Part shown: in pieces, positions 1 to 5,123 of the stretch
Position numbering within the stretch: position 1 is the first letter of the stretch
Layout of the letters: each line of letters starts with the position of its first letter
NCBI GenBank assembly: GCA_030669465.1
Contig: DAOVDN010000108.1
Coordinates: forward strand, 1 to 5,168
From: Desulfobacterales bacterium
Lineage (GTDB): Bacteria > Desulfobacterota > Desulfobacteria > Desulfobacterales > ETH-SRB1
Reading direction: 5' to 3'
DNA length: 5,168 nucleotides
Made by a program: the position numbers and the translations under genes
Notes under the pieces: generated by a model
Databases searched by the model: none
What the model saw: the letters and a program-made list of their open reading frames with translations, nothing else
What the model was told of the DNA's origin: nothing

Positions 1-27
1 ATTGAGGGATTGAGGGATTGAGGGATT
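1..27. repeat. 8-bp tandem repeat, ATTGAGGG x3
   Basis: Three exact ATTGAGGG units plus a trailing ATT begin at the window edge, so the array may extend further left. Confidence 0.85.
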
Positions 28-127
28 AAAATCAATAGAATACCTTCAATAATTCCTAAATTCCGGGATGGTTTCCTTCCTTGTGACATGTAAGCAGATA
101 TGTGTGGAATAGCGAAATCCTCATTCT

Positions 128-180
128 GGAGCGAGGCAACCGCGTTGCCGGATTATCCGCCGACACGGTCGGCTTGCTCC
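128..180. repeat. 53-bp cloverleaf-like inverted-repeat element
   Basis: An outer 7-bp stem (GGAGCGA 128-134 with TTGCTCC 174-180, one G·T pair) encloses three abutting hairpins. These are GGCAAC/GTTGCC with loop CGC (135-149), GGA/TCC with loop TTA (150-158) and GCCGAC/GTCGGC with loop ACG (159-173). Every base outside the 3-nt loops is paired and no junction base is left over. It could form on either strand and lies 112 bp past the recD2 stop. It is not a tRNA (wrong loops, no CCA-type acceptor geometry) and has no T-run to make it a terminator. The family is not recognised. Confidence 0.75.
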
Positions 181-226
181 AAAAGCGCAACAAATAATTC
201 TCTTTTTGATCACATACCAGGGAACC

Positions 227-258
227 ATTCCTAAATTCCTAAATTCCTAAATTCCTAA
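227..258. repeat. 8-bp tandem repeat, ATTCCTAA x4
   Basis: Four exact copies of ATTCCTAA run without interruption. Another ATTCCTAA followed by a partial ATTCC lies at 52-64, so the same unit flanks the cloverleaf element on both sides. Confidence 0.9.
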
Positions 259-260
259 AT

Positions 261-284
261 TTGGTGTCTTGGTGTCCTGGTGGC
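261..284. repeat. 8-bp tandem repeat, TTGGTGTC x3
   Basis: Two exact TTGGTGTC copies (261-268, 269-276) and one degenerate copy, CTGGTGGC (277-284), lie head to tail just past the recD2 stop codon and directly against the ATTCCTAA array. Confidence 0.75.
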
Positions 285-291
285 TGAACTA

Positions 292-2472
292 TTACGCCAG
301 CCTCTGTTTCAGATAGGTAAACCGTTTTTGTGTTTTGTTGTTATTCACCCCGATTGCCAGAGCTTTTTTTGAGCCAACTATTACAACCAGGTTTTTGCCT
401 CTGGTAACCGCCGTATAAATAAGATTGCGCTGCAAGAGTATATAATGCTGGGTGAGGAGGGGGATAACCACAGCAGGATATTCAGAGCCTTGCGACTTGT
501 GCACGGAGACCGCATAGGCCAGAACAATTTCATCCAGGTCTGCAAAATCATAGACCACATTCCGGCCGTCAAAGGAAATGATCACCTCCTGGTCTTCCTG
601 GGATATCTTAATGATTTTTCCGATATCACCATTGAAGACATCCTTGTCATAATTGTTTTTGATCTGCATCACCTTATCGTTAATTCTATAATTCCTGTCA
701 CCCCGTGTTACACCGGCCTTGCCGGGATTGAGCGCTTTTTGCAATTCTACGTTAAGATTTCCGGCTCCTACCAGGCCCTTGTGCATCGGAGTTAAGACCT
801 GAATATCTTTAACAGGATCAAAACCAAAACGCCGGGGTATGCGCTTTACTGTAAGCTTTAATATAATTTCCAGGACCTTTTCAGGGTCTTCCTGATGGAT
901 GAAATAAAAGTCATTTTTTTGCCCGGATTGATCAGGCGGTTCAAAGGACGGAATAATACCGCTATTTATCTTATGGGCATTGACGATGATCCGACTCTCT
1001 TTTGCCTGACGAAAGATCTCCTTTAATCTTACTATCGGTACTGCATTTGATGCGATAATATCATTGAGAACATTTCCAGCTCCTACGGAAGGAAGCTGGT
1101 TTACATCACCTACAAGAATAAAGGTCGCTTTAACGGGAATAGCTTTTAAAAGGTGGTGCATCAGGATTGTGTCGATCATTGATGCTTCGTCCACAATCAA
1201 CAGGTCACAATCCAGCGGCTTTTCCTCGTTTTTCTGGAATCCTCCTTTCTGAAAGCTGAATTCCAGCAACCGGTGAATGGTCCTGGCCTCATGCCCCGTA
1301 CTTTCGCTCATTCGCTTTGCGGCTCTTCCTGTAGGAGCGGCGAGCATTATTTTTACATTGATTCTTGAAAAGATCTTTAAAACAGCATTGATGATTGTGG
1401 TTTTGCCTGTGCCCGGCCCGCCGGTAATAACCATTAACTTGTTTTCAAGAGAGCATCTTATCGCCGCAATCTGGTTTTTGGCCAGTCTGATATCAAGCTG
1501 TCGCTGTACCCACTCTATGGCTTTGCCCGGCTCAACGTTGCGGATCGATCCGGAAGCGTTTATCAGGGTTTTCAATCCGGTGGCGATGCTGGTTTCGCAA
1601 GCGTGAAATTTGGCCAGGTAGACCGCTCTGTTGTTTTTATTTAATTCTTTAATCCCATTGTCCAGAGCATCAACAACTATTTTTCTTTCAACAGCGCTGC
1701 TGTCAAGCGCCTTTGTAATAATCTCTTCTTCAACCTGAAGAATTTCCCGGCATTTTTTTATCAACGACTCATAAGGATAATAGACGTGCCCTTCATCTGC
1801 GAGCCGATTGAGGACATAGAGCATGCCTGCCCTGGCTCTCAATTCAGAATTTTTGTCAAATCCGAGTTTTTCAGCAATAGTGTCAGCGGTCACAAACCCG
1901 ATCCCAAAAATGTCCGTTGCAAGGCGGTAGGGGTTTTCTTTCACCACTGCTATTGATCTGTTTTTGTATTGCTTGAATATTTTGGTGGCATAGCCTGAGC
2001 TGACGTTATGCGACTGCAGAAAGAGCATCACTTCGCGGATCTCTTTCTGGTCCTCCCATGCCGTCTTGATCATTTCGATCCGCTTTTTGCCGATTCCTTC
2101 AACTTCCACCAGCCTTTCAATTTCATCCTCGATAATGTCAAGAGTCTTCTTGCCGAACCGGCCAACAATCCTCTTTGCCATTACGGGTCCAATCCCCTTG
2201 ATAAGACCGGAGCCCAAATATTTCCGGATTCCATAAACGCTGGCCGGAACCGAAGTCTTGTAATCTACTACCTTAAACTGCTCACCATACCTCGGATGAT
2301 TTGTCCATTCTCCCTTCATCTTGAGGATCTCGCCTGGAAGGGGAGATATCAGATTTCCGACTACCGTCACCAGATCCCGTTTTCCGTAAACTTTCACCCT
2401 GGCAATAGTAAAGCCGTTTTCCTCATTGGTGTAAGTAATTCTTTCAATCTGGCCGTAAAGATCAGTGAGCAT
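292..2472 (-). CDS. recD2: RecD2-type ATP-dependent 5'-3' DNA helicase
   Basis: The 726-residue product is a superfamily 1B DNA helicase of the RecD2 (RecD-like, YrrC) family, whose members unwind DNA 5' to 3' without RecB or RecC and act in DNA repair and replication-fork maintenance in the cytoplasm. The order of parts is as expected. An N-terminal OB-like region (about 1-75) is followed by helix-hairpin-helix segments (GIGPVMAKRI near 93-102, VEGIGKKRI near 124-132). The helicase core has Q334, Walker A GGPGTGKTT (351-359), motif Ia APTGRAAKR (379-387), Walker B LLIVDEAS (424-431), motif III VGDVNQLPSVGAG (454-466), FRQA (487-490), VFNGDIGKI (612-620), VSVHKSQGSEYP (655-666) and YTAVTRGKN (686-694). 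The length is normal for the long RecD2 family rather than the shorter RecD subunit of RecBCD, and no recB or recC is nearby. The start is the only plausible one, because an in-frame TAA lies two codons upstream, but no Shine-Dalgarno is visible. It appears intact. Confidence 0.96.
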   Translation of the reverse strand: MLTDLYGQIERITYTNEENGFTIARVKVYGKRDLVTVVGNLISPLPGEILKMKGEWTNHPRYGEQFKVVDYKTSVPASVYGIRKYLGSGLIKGIGPVMAKRIVGRFGKKTLDIIEDEIERLVEVEGIGKKRIEMIKTAWEDQKEIREVMLFLQSHNVSSGYATKIFKQYKNRSIAVVKENPYRLATDIFGIGFVTADTIAEKLGFDKNSELRARAGMLYVLNRLADEGHVYYPYESLIKKCREILQVEEEIITKALDSSAVERKIVVDALDNGIKELNKNNRAVYLAKFHACETSIATGLKTLINASGSIRNVEPGKAIEWVQRQLDIRLAKNQIAAIRCSLENKLMVITGGPGTGKTTIINAVLKIFSRINVKIMLAAPTGRAAKRMSESTGHEARTIHRLLEFSFQKGGFQKNEEKPLDCDLLIVDEASMIDTILMHHLLKAIPVKATFILVGDVNQLPSVGAGNVLNDIIASNAVPIVRLKEIFRQAKESRIIVNAHKINSGIIPSFEPPDQSGQKNDFYFIHQEDPEKVLEIILKLTVKRIPRRFGFDPVKDIQVLTPMHKGLVGAGNLNVELQKALNPGKAGVTRGDRNYRINDKVMQIKNNYDKDVFNGDIGKIIKISQEDQEVIISFDGRNVVYDFADLDEIVLAYAVSVHKSQGSEYPAVVIPLLTQHYILLQRNLIYTAVTRGKNLVVIVGSKKALAIGVNNNKTQKRFTYLKQRLA

Positions 2473-2480
2473 AGTTGATT

Positions 2481-2524
2481 AAGTGACTAAAGTTACAAGT
2501 GAGCTAAAGTGAGCTAAAGTTAAG
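2481..2524. repeat. Degenerate tandem repeat directly before recD2
   Basis: The plus strand reads AAGTGACTA, AAGTTAC, AAGTGAGCTA, AAGTGAGCTA, AAGTTAAG, all variants of one 7-10-bp unit. It begins 9 bp upstream of the recD2 ATG and occupies the place where a Shine-Dalgarno should be. Copy-number change here could alter recD2 translation, but that is inference. Confidence 0.8.
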
Positions 2525-2544
2525 AAATGTTGTTTGTTTTAACC

Positions 2545-2577
2545 GGCTGGCTCTAAAGCGCAGCGGAAAAGCCAGTC
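2545..2577. repeat. Hairpin in the recD2 leader
   Basis: GGCTGGCT (2545-2552) pairs with AGCCAGTC (2570-2577) around a 17-nt loop, with one G·T pair on the plus strand. It is not followed by a T-run on the minus strand, so it is not an obvious terminator. It lies between the recD2 promoter and start codon and could affect leader folding. Confidence 0.5.
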
Positions 2578-2624
2578 CGAGTTCAAGCTGTTATTATGTG
2601 ATCTCATTGTGCGCGAAATTAAAG

Positions 2625-2654
2625 ATTACATATACACATTATAACATCTGTCAA
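2625..2654 (-). promoter_or_regulatory. Sigma-70-type promoter for recD2
   Basis: Immediately past the terminator the minus strand has TTGACA (2654-2649) and an extended -10, TGTTATAAT (2646-2638). These are too close together (5 nt) to form one promoter. Two readings fit: an extended -10 promoter using the perfect TATAAT, or TTGACA with an 18-nt spacer and TGTAAT (2630-2625). Either gives a recD2 leader of about 145-160 nt and makes recD2 independent of the purine genes and the sigma-54 transcript. Confidence 0.6.
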
Positions 2655-2656
2655 TG

Positions 2657-2691
2657 AAAAAAGGCAGAGCCGATCTGACTCTGCCTTTTTT
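2657..2691 (-). terminator. Intrinsic terminator after the aptamer
   Basis: GGCAGAG and CTCTGCC (2663-2669 and 2679-2685) form a perfect 7-bp GC-rich stem with a 9-nt loop, flanked by six A's on one side and six T's on the other. It can therefore work in either direction. On the minus strand it follows the aptamer by about 30 nt and is the natural expression platform or end of the sigma-54 transcript. It also insulates the recD2 promoter just downstream. Confidence 0.88.
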
Positions 2692-2721
2692 GTTCAGTTG
2701 AGCCATCACCCAAATGAGTGT

Positions 2722-2849
2722 GGAGTCTTCCGAACCTGTAATGTTTACCGGTATGAATTAGCTATATTTGTAATACATACCTAGGCCCGTGGCTTTCCGT
2801 CCATGTCTCACGATAGGTTTGGCTTTACCTGAGCAAGGATTGAAACTCC
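2722..2849 (-). promoter_or_regulatory. GEMM-I (cyclic di-GMP-I class) riboswitch-like aptamer, possibly decayed
   Basis: The minus strand carries the GEMM core. GCCAAACC (2823-2816) is followed by a short hairpin with a GNRA loop (GTGA, 2811-2808), then GGACGGAAAGCC (2802-2791), ACGGGCCTA, an upper P2 stem (GGTATG/CATACC) and AGGTTCGG. By alignment from memory to the Vibrio Vc2 aptamer, the ligand-contacting purine matching G20 is G2823 and the stacking A47 is A2796. The usual G21-C46 pair is replaced by C-G, preserving pairing. G at position 20 favours c-di-GMP over cGAMP. A P1 helix can form between GGAGTTT (2849-2843) and AAGACTCC (2729-2722), though with a long linker. Weak points are mismatches in P1b and a lower P2 whose 3' strand (TAAACATTAC) replaces the usual GCC-containing strand. 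It follows a sigma-54 promoter and precedes an intrinsic terminator, but no obvious regulated gene follows. Confidence 0.7.
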
Positions 2850-2887
2850 TAACAGAACGGATCACAACCGTGCCATTAATTATATGC

Positions 2888-2903
2888 AGCAACAACCGTG
2901 CCA
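2888..2903 (-). promoter_or_regulatory. Sigma-54 (RpoN) -24/-12 promoter
   Basis: The minus strand reads TGGCACGGTTGTTGCT, which matches the sigma-54 consensus TGGCACG-N4-TTGCW at every fixed position, with the GG and GC elements correctly spaced. Transcription would start near 2877, about 28 nt before the aptamer's first P1 base. No coding sequence lies between. Sigma-54 promoters need an enhancer-binding protein, and the dyad array upstream is a candidate site for one. Confidence 0.8.
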
Positions 2904-2977
2904 AACATATCGCTAAAAATAATGTTAATAAATACAGATAGTTGTCCAACTCAGACAAAAGAGAGAAAAGAAAGTAT

Positions 2978-3049
2978 GTAAAAAATTACCCAAAAAAGTG
3001 TGTAATTTTTTACCAAAAAGTGGCAAAAAATTACAGACTTTTTTTTGGG
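2978..3049. repeat. 61-bp palindrome with three GTAA-N4-TTAC dyads (candidate enhancer/operator array)
   Basis: Positions 2989-3014 and 3022-3049 are inverted copies of each other around a 7-nt centre. They differ only by two extra A's, one C·C mismatch and one G·U-type change. Three copies of a 12-bp dyad are embedded: GTAAAAAATTAC (2978-2989), GTAATTTTTTAC (3002-3013) and GCAAAAAATTAC (3023-3034). Their centres are 24 and 21 bp apart, about two helical turns. The array lies just after the AICAR transformylase stop and about 100-170 bp upstream of the start point predicted from the sigma-54 promoter, where enhancer-binding activators usually bind. As RNA on the minus strand it would form a long AT-rich hairpin with internal U-runs, so a role in ending the purine transcript is also possible. 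The structure is directly visible; both roles are inferences. Confidence 0.75.
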
Positions 3050-3068
3050 AGAAGCTGGGGAATAAGAA

Positions 3069-4319
3069 TTAATGTTTGAAACTTCTCTGGCCTGTGTATA
3101 CCATTGTAACGCCTGCCTCGTTGCATGCCTCGATAGACTGATAGTCATTGACGGACCCTCCGGGTTGAATCACAGACGAGATACCTTCTTTGATTCCTAC
3201 ATCCACACCATCCCTGAAAGGAAAGAATGCGTCACTGACCATGGTAGCGCCGATCAGCCCGCCTTTTTCACCGGCAACCTTATTATCAATCTCCTCTTTT
3301 TTATCCTGATCTTTCAGTTCGCTATAAGGTATCCCATACATTTCAAAGCAATAACGATCGGAAAGTTTCCGATACGCCTTGTCTCTTGCAATCTCTGCAA
3401 CTCCTACCCTGTCCTGTTCCCCTGTTCCGATTCCAACGGTTACCCGATCTTTTACATAGATTACTGAATTTGATGTAACCCCTGACTCCACAAGCCAGCC
3501 AAAGAGCATATCATCATATTCCTGTTGTGTGGGCTCCCGCTCGATCCTGTATTTCTTTCCTTTGTATTCGCATTCAGCCAAGGATAGATCATCCTTTGAG
3601 CGGGCTGACGGGACAAAAGAGATTTGTGCTATAATACCGCCGTCTATCAGGCTTTTAAAATCTATGTATCTCTTGCTCACAAAAGTATGCAGCCGGTTTA
3701 TATTAGCAATTCTGATAACTCTTAGATTTTTTTTCTTTGCAAAAATATCCATTACCCCTTCTTCAAAATCAGGGGCTACCACAACTTCAGCATATTGTTT
3801 GTTAATTGCTTCAGCAGTTGCTCTGTCAACAGGTCTGTTGACGGCAATGCACCCGCCAAAAGCGGCAATTCTGTCCGCTATACATGCTTTTTCATAGGCA
3901 TCTTCCAATGAATCAGACTGGGCAACGCCACATGGGTTGTTGTGCTTGACAATTACCACTGTCGGGTGGTCTACAAAATATCTCAGGATATTCAAAGCAT
4001 TATCAGCATCAGTCAGGTTGATCTTTCCGGGATGCTTGCCCGACTGCAAAAGCTCAATGTCTGAGGCCAAATACTGTCCCGGCTGTATGGTTTCGGTCTC
4101 TCCCAGAACCAGATTTCCATTCACCAGCCTGTACAGGGCTGCTTCCTGACCAGGATTTTCACCATATCTTAAACCCTTTTTGATATTGTCTACTGTCCAG
4201 ACAACTTTTTCGTAAAAGAGGGTCTCCCTTTTATCCTGGTTCACAAAACTGATCTCCATGTTCGGCGGAAAGTGATCATCCATGATTGTTTTGTACATTT
4301 TCTTTAGATCTTCAGTCAT
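3069..4319 (-). CDS. purH: AICAR transformylase (stand-alone PurH C-terminal activity)
   Basis: This 416-residue protein is the formyltransferase half of PurH. It moves a formyl group from 10-formyl-tetrahydrofolate to AICAR, giving FAICAR, the ninth step of purine synthesis. Visible family motifs are RYGENPGQ (51-58), the catalytic Lys-His pair in VKHNNPCG (K125, H126), AAFGG (152-156), GIGTGEQDRV (296-305), SDAFFPFRDGVD (362-373), IQPGGSVND (384-392) and a C-terminal RSFKH in which a terminal histidine is typical. It is longer than the transformylase half of fused PurH (roughly 320 residues). It has about 50 residues before RYGENPGQ and a longer segment between DFKSLIDGG (220-228) and the REPTQQEYDD segment (261-270). 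The start ATG lies 2 nt after the stop of the cyclohydrolase gene and follows a good Shine-Dalgarno, so the two are probably translationally coupled. The active-site set is complete. Some databases label such proteins loosely as IMP cyclohydrolase, but the cyclohydrolase motifs are absent here. Confidence 0.95.
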   Translation of the reverse strand: MTEDLKKMYKTIMDDHFPPNMEISFVNQDKRETLFYEKVVWTVDNIKKGLRYGENPGQEAALYRLVNGNLVLGETETIQPGQYLASDIELLQSGKHPGKINLTDADNALNILRYFVDHPTVVIVKHNNPCGVAQSDSLEDAYEKACIADRIAAFGGCIAVNRPVDRATAEAINKQYAEVVVAPDFEEGVMDIFAKKKNLRVIRIANINRLHTFVSKRYIDFKSLIDGGIIAQISFVPSARSKDDLSLAECEYKGKKYRIEREPTQQEYDDMLFGWLVESGVTSNSVIYVKDRVTVGIGTGEQDRVGVAEIARDKAYRKLSDRYCFEMYGIPYSELKDQDKKEEIDNKVAGEKGGLIGATMVSDAFFPFRDGVDVGIKEGISSVIQPGGSVNDYQSIEACNEAGVTMVYTGQRSFKH

Positions 4320-4321
4320 TT

Positions 4322-5002
4322 TTAGCTCCTTCTGTAACAGCTTCTTACATCCTCAAATGATCTAACATTCAGAAAGTCGGCAATGGTACGGTCGTAAACG
4401 GCTGTATGCTCAAATGCCTTTTGTGCCAGACGAAAACGGAGTTCCGATGATATTGATCCATTATTTATCTTCATTTCCGATATAATCATTTCATAATCGA
4501 AAGGATCTACAACCGGCGCAACTCGCAAAAAATTCTTGGCAGCAGCTCTTATCATGCACGGCCCGCCTATATCTATGTTGCCCCTTGCCTCTTCAACAGT
4601 TACGCCTGCTTCCGAAACAGTCTTCTTAAAAGGATAGAGGTTGACAACAACCATATCTATCGGCACGGAACCTGTCCTTTTTAGGTCTGCATTGTGAGAG
4701 TCGTTATATGTCTCGGTAAGCAGCCCGAGATATATTTTAAAATCCAAAGACTTTACAAGACCGCCCTGAGTCTCCGGCTGGCCAGTGTAATCTGAGACCT
4801 CCATCAGACAGGATGCAGCGTCAATACCGAGAATTTCTTTTATTCTGTTGTATGTACCACCGGTTGACAAAATTTTTATCTCAGGATTTATCTTGAGCAA
4901 CTGAGGTATGAGCTTGTCAAGACCGCTTTTGTCCGAGACGCTTACAAGAACATTTCTTACCTTTACAAGATCATCAATCTTTTCAACGATATTAATACTC
5001 AT
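4322..5002 (-). CDS. purH: IMP cyclohydrolase (stand-alone PurH N-terminal domain)
   Basis: This 226-residue protein corresponds to the N-terminal, MGS-like domain of PurH. It closes the ring of FAICAR to give IMP, the last step of de novo purine synthesis. Recognisable segments are VLVSVSDKSGL (18-28), LSTGGT (45-50), VSDYTGQPE (69-77), VVNLYPF (119-125), NIDIGGPCMIRAAAKN (142-157), VDPFDY (165-170) and AFEHTAVYDRTIA (196-208). The four residues matching the catalytic set described for human ATIC are present: K84 (K66), Y123 (Y104), D144 (D125) and K156 (K137). The block that is RVKTLHP in ordinary PurH reads LVKSLDF (82-88), a marked divergence. The product stops where the cyclohydrolase domain of PurH ends, with a natural TAA and no frameshift, and the next gene begins 2 nt later. 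The start is supported by a strong Shine-Dalgarno 8 nt upstream. It is the promoter-proximal gene of the pair. Confidence 0.93.
   Translation of the reverse strand: MSINIVEKIDDLVKVRNVLVSVSDKSGLDKLIPQLLKINPEIKILSTGGTYNRIKEILGIDAASCLMEVSDYTGQPETQGGLVKSLDFKIYLGLLTETYNDSHNADLKRTGSVPIDMVVVNLYPFKKTVSEAGVTVEEARGNIDIGGPCMIRAAAKNFLRVAPVVDPFDYEMIISEMKINNGSISSELRFRLAQKAFEHTAVYDRTIADFLNVRSFEDVRSCYRRS
4326..4331 (-). promoter_or_regulatory. Ribosome binding site of the AICAR transformylase gene, inside the upstream gene
   Basis: AAGGAG is formed by the Arg-Arg-Ser codons (AGA AGG AGC) that end the IMP cyclohydrolase gene, 6 nt before the next ATG. Ribosomes finishing the first gene would expose or reuse this site, the usual arrangement for translational coupling and matched output of the two enzymes. 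Confidence 0.8.
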
Positions 5003-5010
5003 GATGCCTC

Positions 5011-5017
5011 CCTCCTT
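5011..5017 (-). promoter_or_regulatory. Ribosome binding site of the IMP cyclohydrolase gene
   Basis: On the minus strand AAGGAGG lies 8 nt before the ATG at 5002-5000. This is a full-strength Shine-Dalgarno and fixes the start codon. A second GGAGG (5007-5011) lies between it and the ATG. Confidence 0.85.
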
Positions 5018-5023
5018 AAACAG

Positions 5024-5049
5024 GATTGAATATTGTCGATTGAATATTG
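5024..5049. repeat. Direct repeat GATTGAATATTG x2
   Basis: Two exact 12-bp copies (5024-5035 and 5038-5049) lie 14 bp apart in the leader of the purine genes, just upstream of the ribosome binding site. They could be a regulator site or a simple slippage product. Confidence 0.7.
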
Positions 5050-5083
5050 AAAATTAATGATCTCTTAAAAAGCCTCAACAACT

Positions 5084-5123
5084 TGTCATTTCGTTAGATT
5101 TCTCCCCGCGGTCAAAATGACAC
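5084..5123. repeat. Palindromic intergenic repeat, REP-like
   Basis: TGTCATTT (5084-5091) and AAATGACA (5115-5122) form an 8-bp inverted repeat around a 23-nt centre that includes AGATTTCTCCCCGCGGTC. This resembles a dispersed intergenic repeat (agatttctccc..cggtcgaaatgaca) that I recall from many bacterial genomes, here somewhat degenerate. It lies upstream of the purine genes. Membership is from memory and not checked. Confidence 0.5.

Larger units (their letters stand above)
1..291. other. Gene-free region downstream of recD2
   Basis: No open reading frame with a start signal is visible on either strand. The sequence holds three octamer tandem repeats and the 53-bp cloverleaf element described separately. 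No clear intrinsic terminator for recD2 is seen: no GC-rich hairpin followed by a T-run on the minus strand. Confidence 0.7.
2473..3068. other. Gene-free regulatory region between the purine genes and recD2
   Basis: Reading frames of 65-66 codons exist here on the minus strand, but they overlap the palindrome, sigma-54 promoter and aptamer and lack ribosome binding sites. In minus-strand order the region contains the dyad array, sigma-54 promoter, aptamer, terminator, sigma-70-type promoter, a leader hairpin and a tandem repeat. Confidence 0.75.

Noticed and set aside
128..180. tRNA or integron attC site
   Set aside because: The loops are all 3 nt and there is no anticodon or T-loop sequence. 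The ends do not show the attC core sites in the right arrangement.
1..284. CRISPR array
   Set aside because: The repeats are 8-bp head-to-tail units without spacers.
2596..2616. CRP-like site (TGTGATCTCATTGTGCG)
   Set aside because: Only the left half TGTGA fits; the TCACA half-site is missing.
2879..2904. Sigma-70 promoter TTGGCA ... TATAAT overlapping the -24/-12 site
   Set aside because: The spacer is only 14 bp, too short. The -24/-12 match is exact and explains the TTGGCA.
2758..2958. 66-codon minus-strand frame with a hydrophobic stretch near its start
   Set aside because: It overlaps the sigma-54 promoter and most of the aptamer, has no ribosome binding site, and its C-terminal half is simply the translated aptamer core.
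2951..3148. 65-codon minus-strand frame
   Set aside because: It overlaps the end of the AICAR transformylase gene in another frame and runs through the AT-rich palindrome, with no start signal.
3072..3467. 131-codon plus-strand frame
   Set aside because: It is antisense to the conserved AICAR transformylase gene and shows no family features. The same applies to plus-strand frames inside recD2 (for example 445-795 and 2008-2478).
5040..5090. Promoter for the purine genes (TTGTTG-17-ATTAAT, minus strand)
   Set aside because: Only about 3 of 6 and 4 of 6 positions match. In AT-rich sequence this is not convincing.
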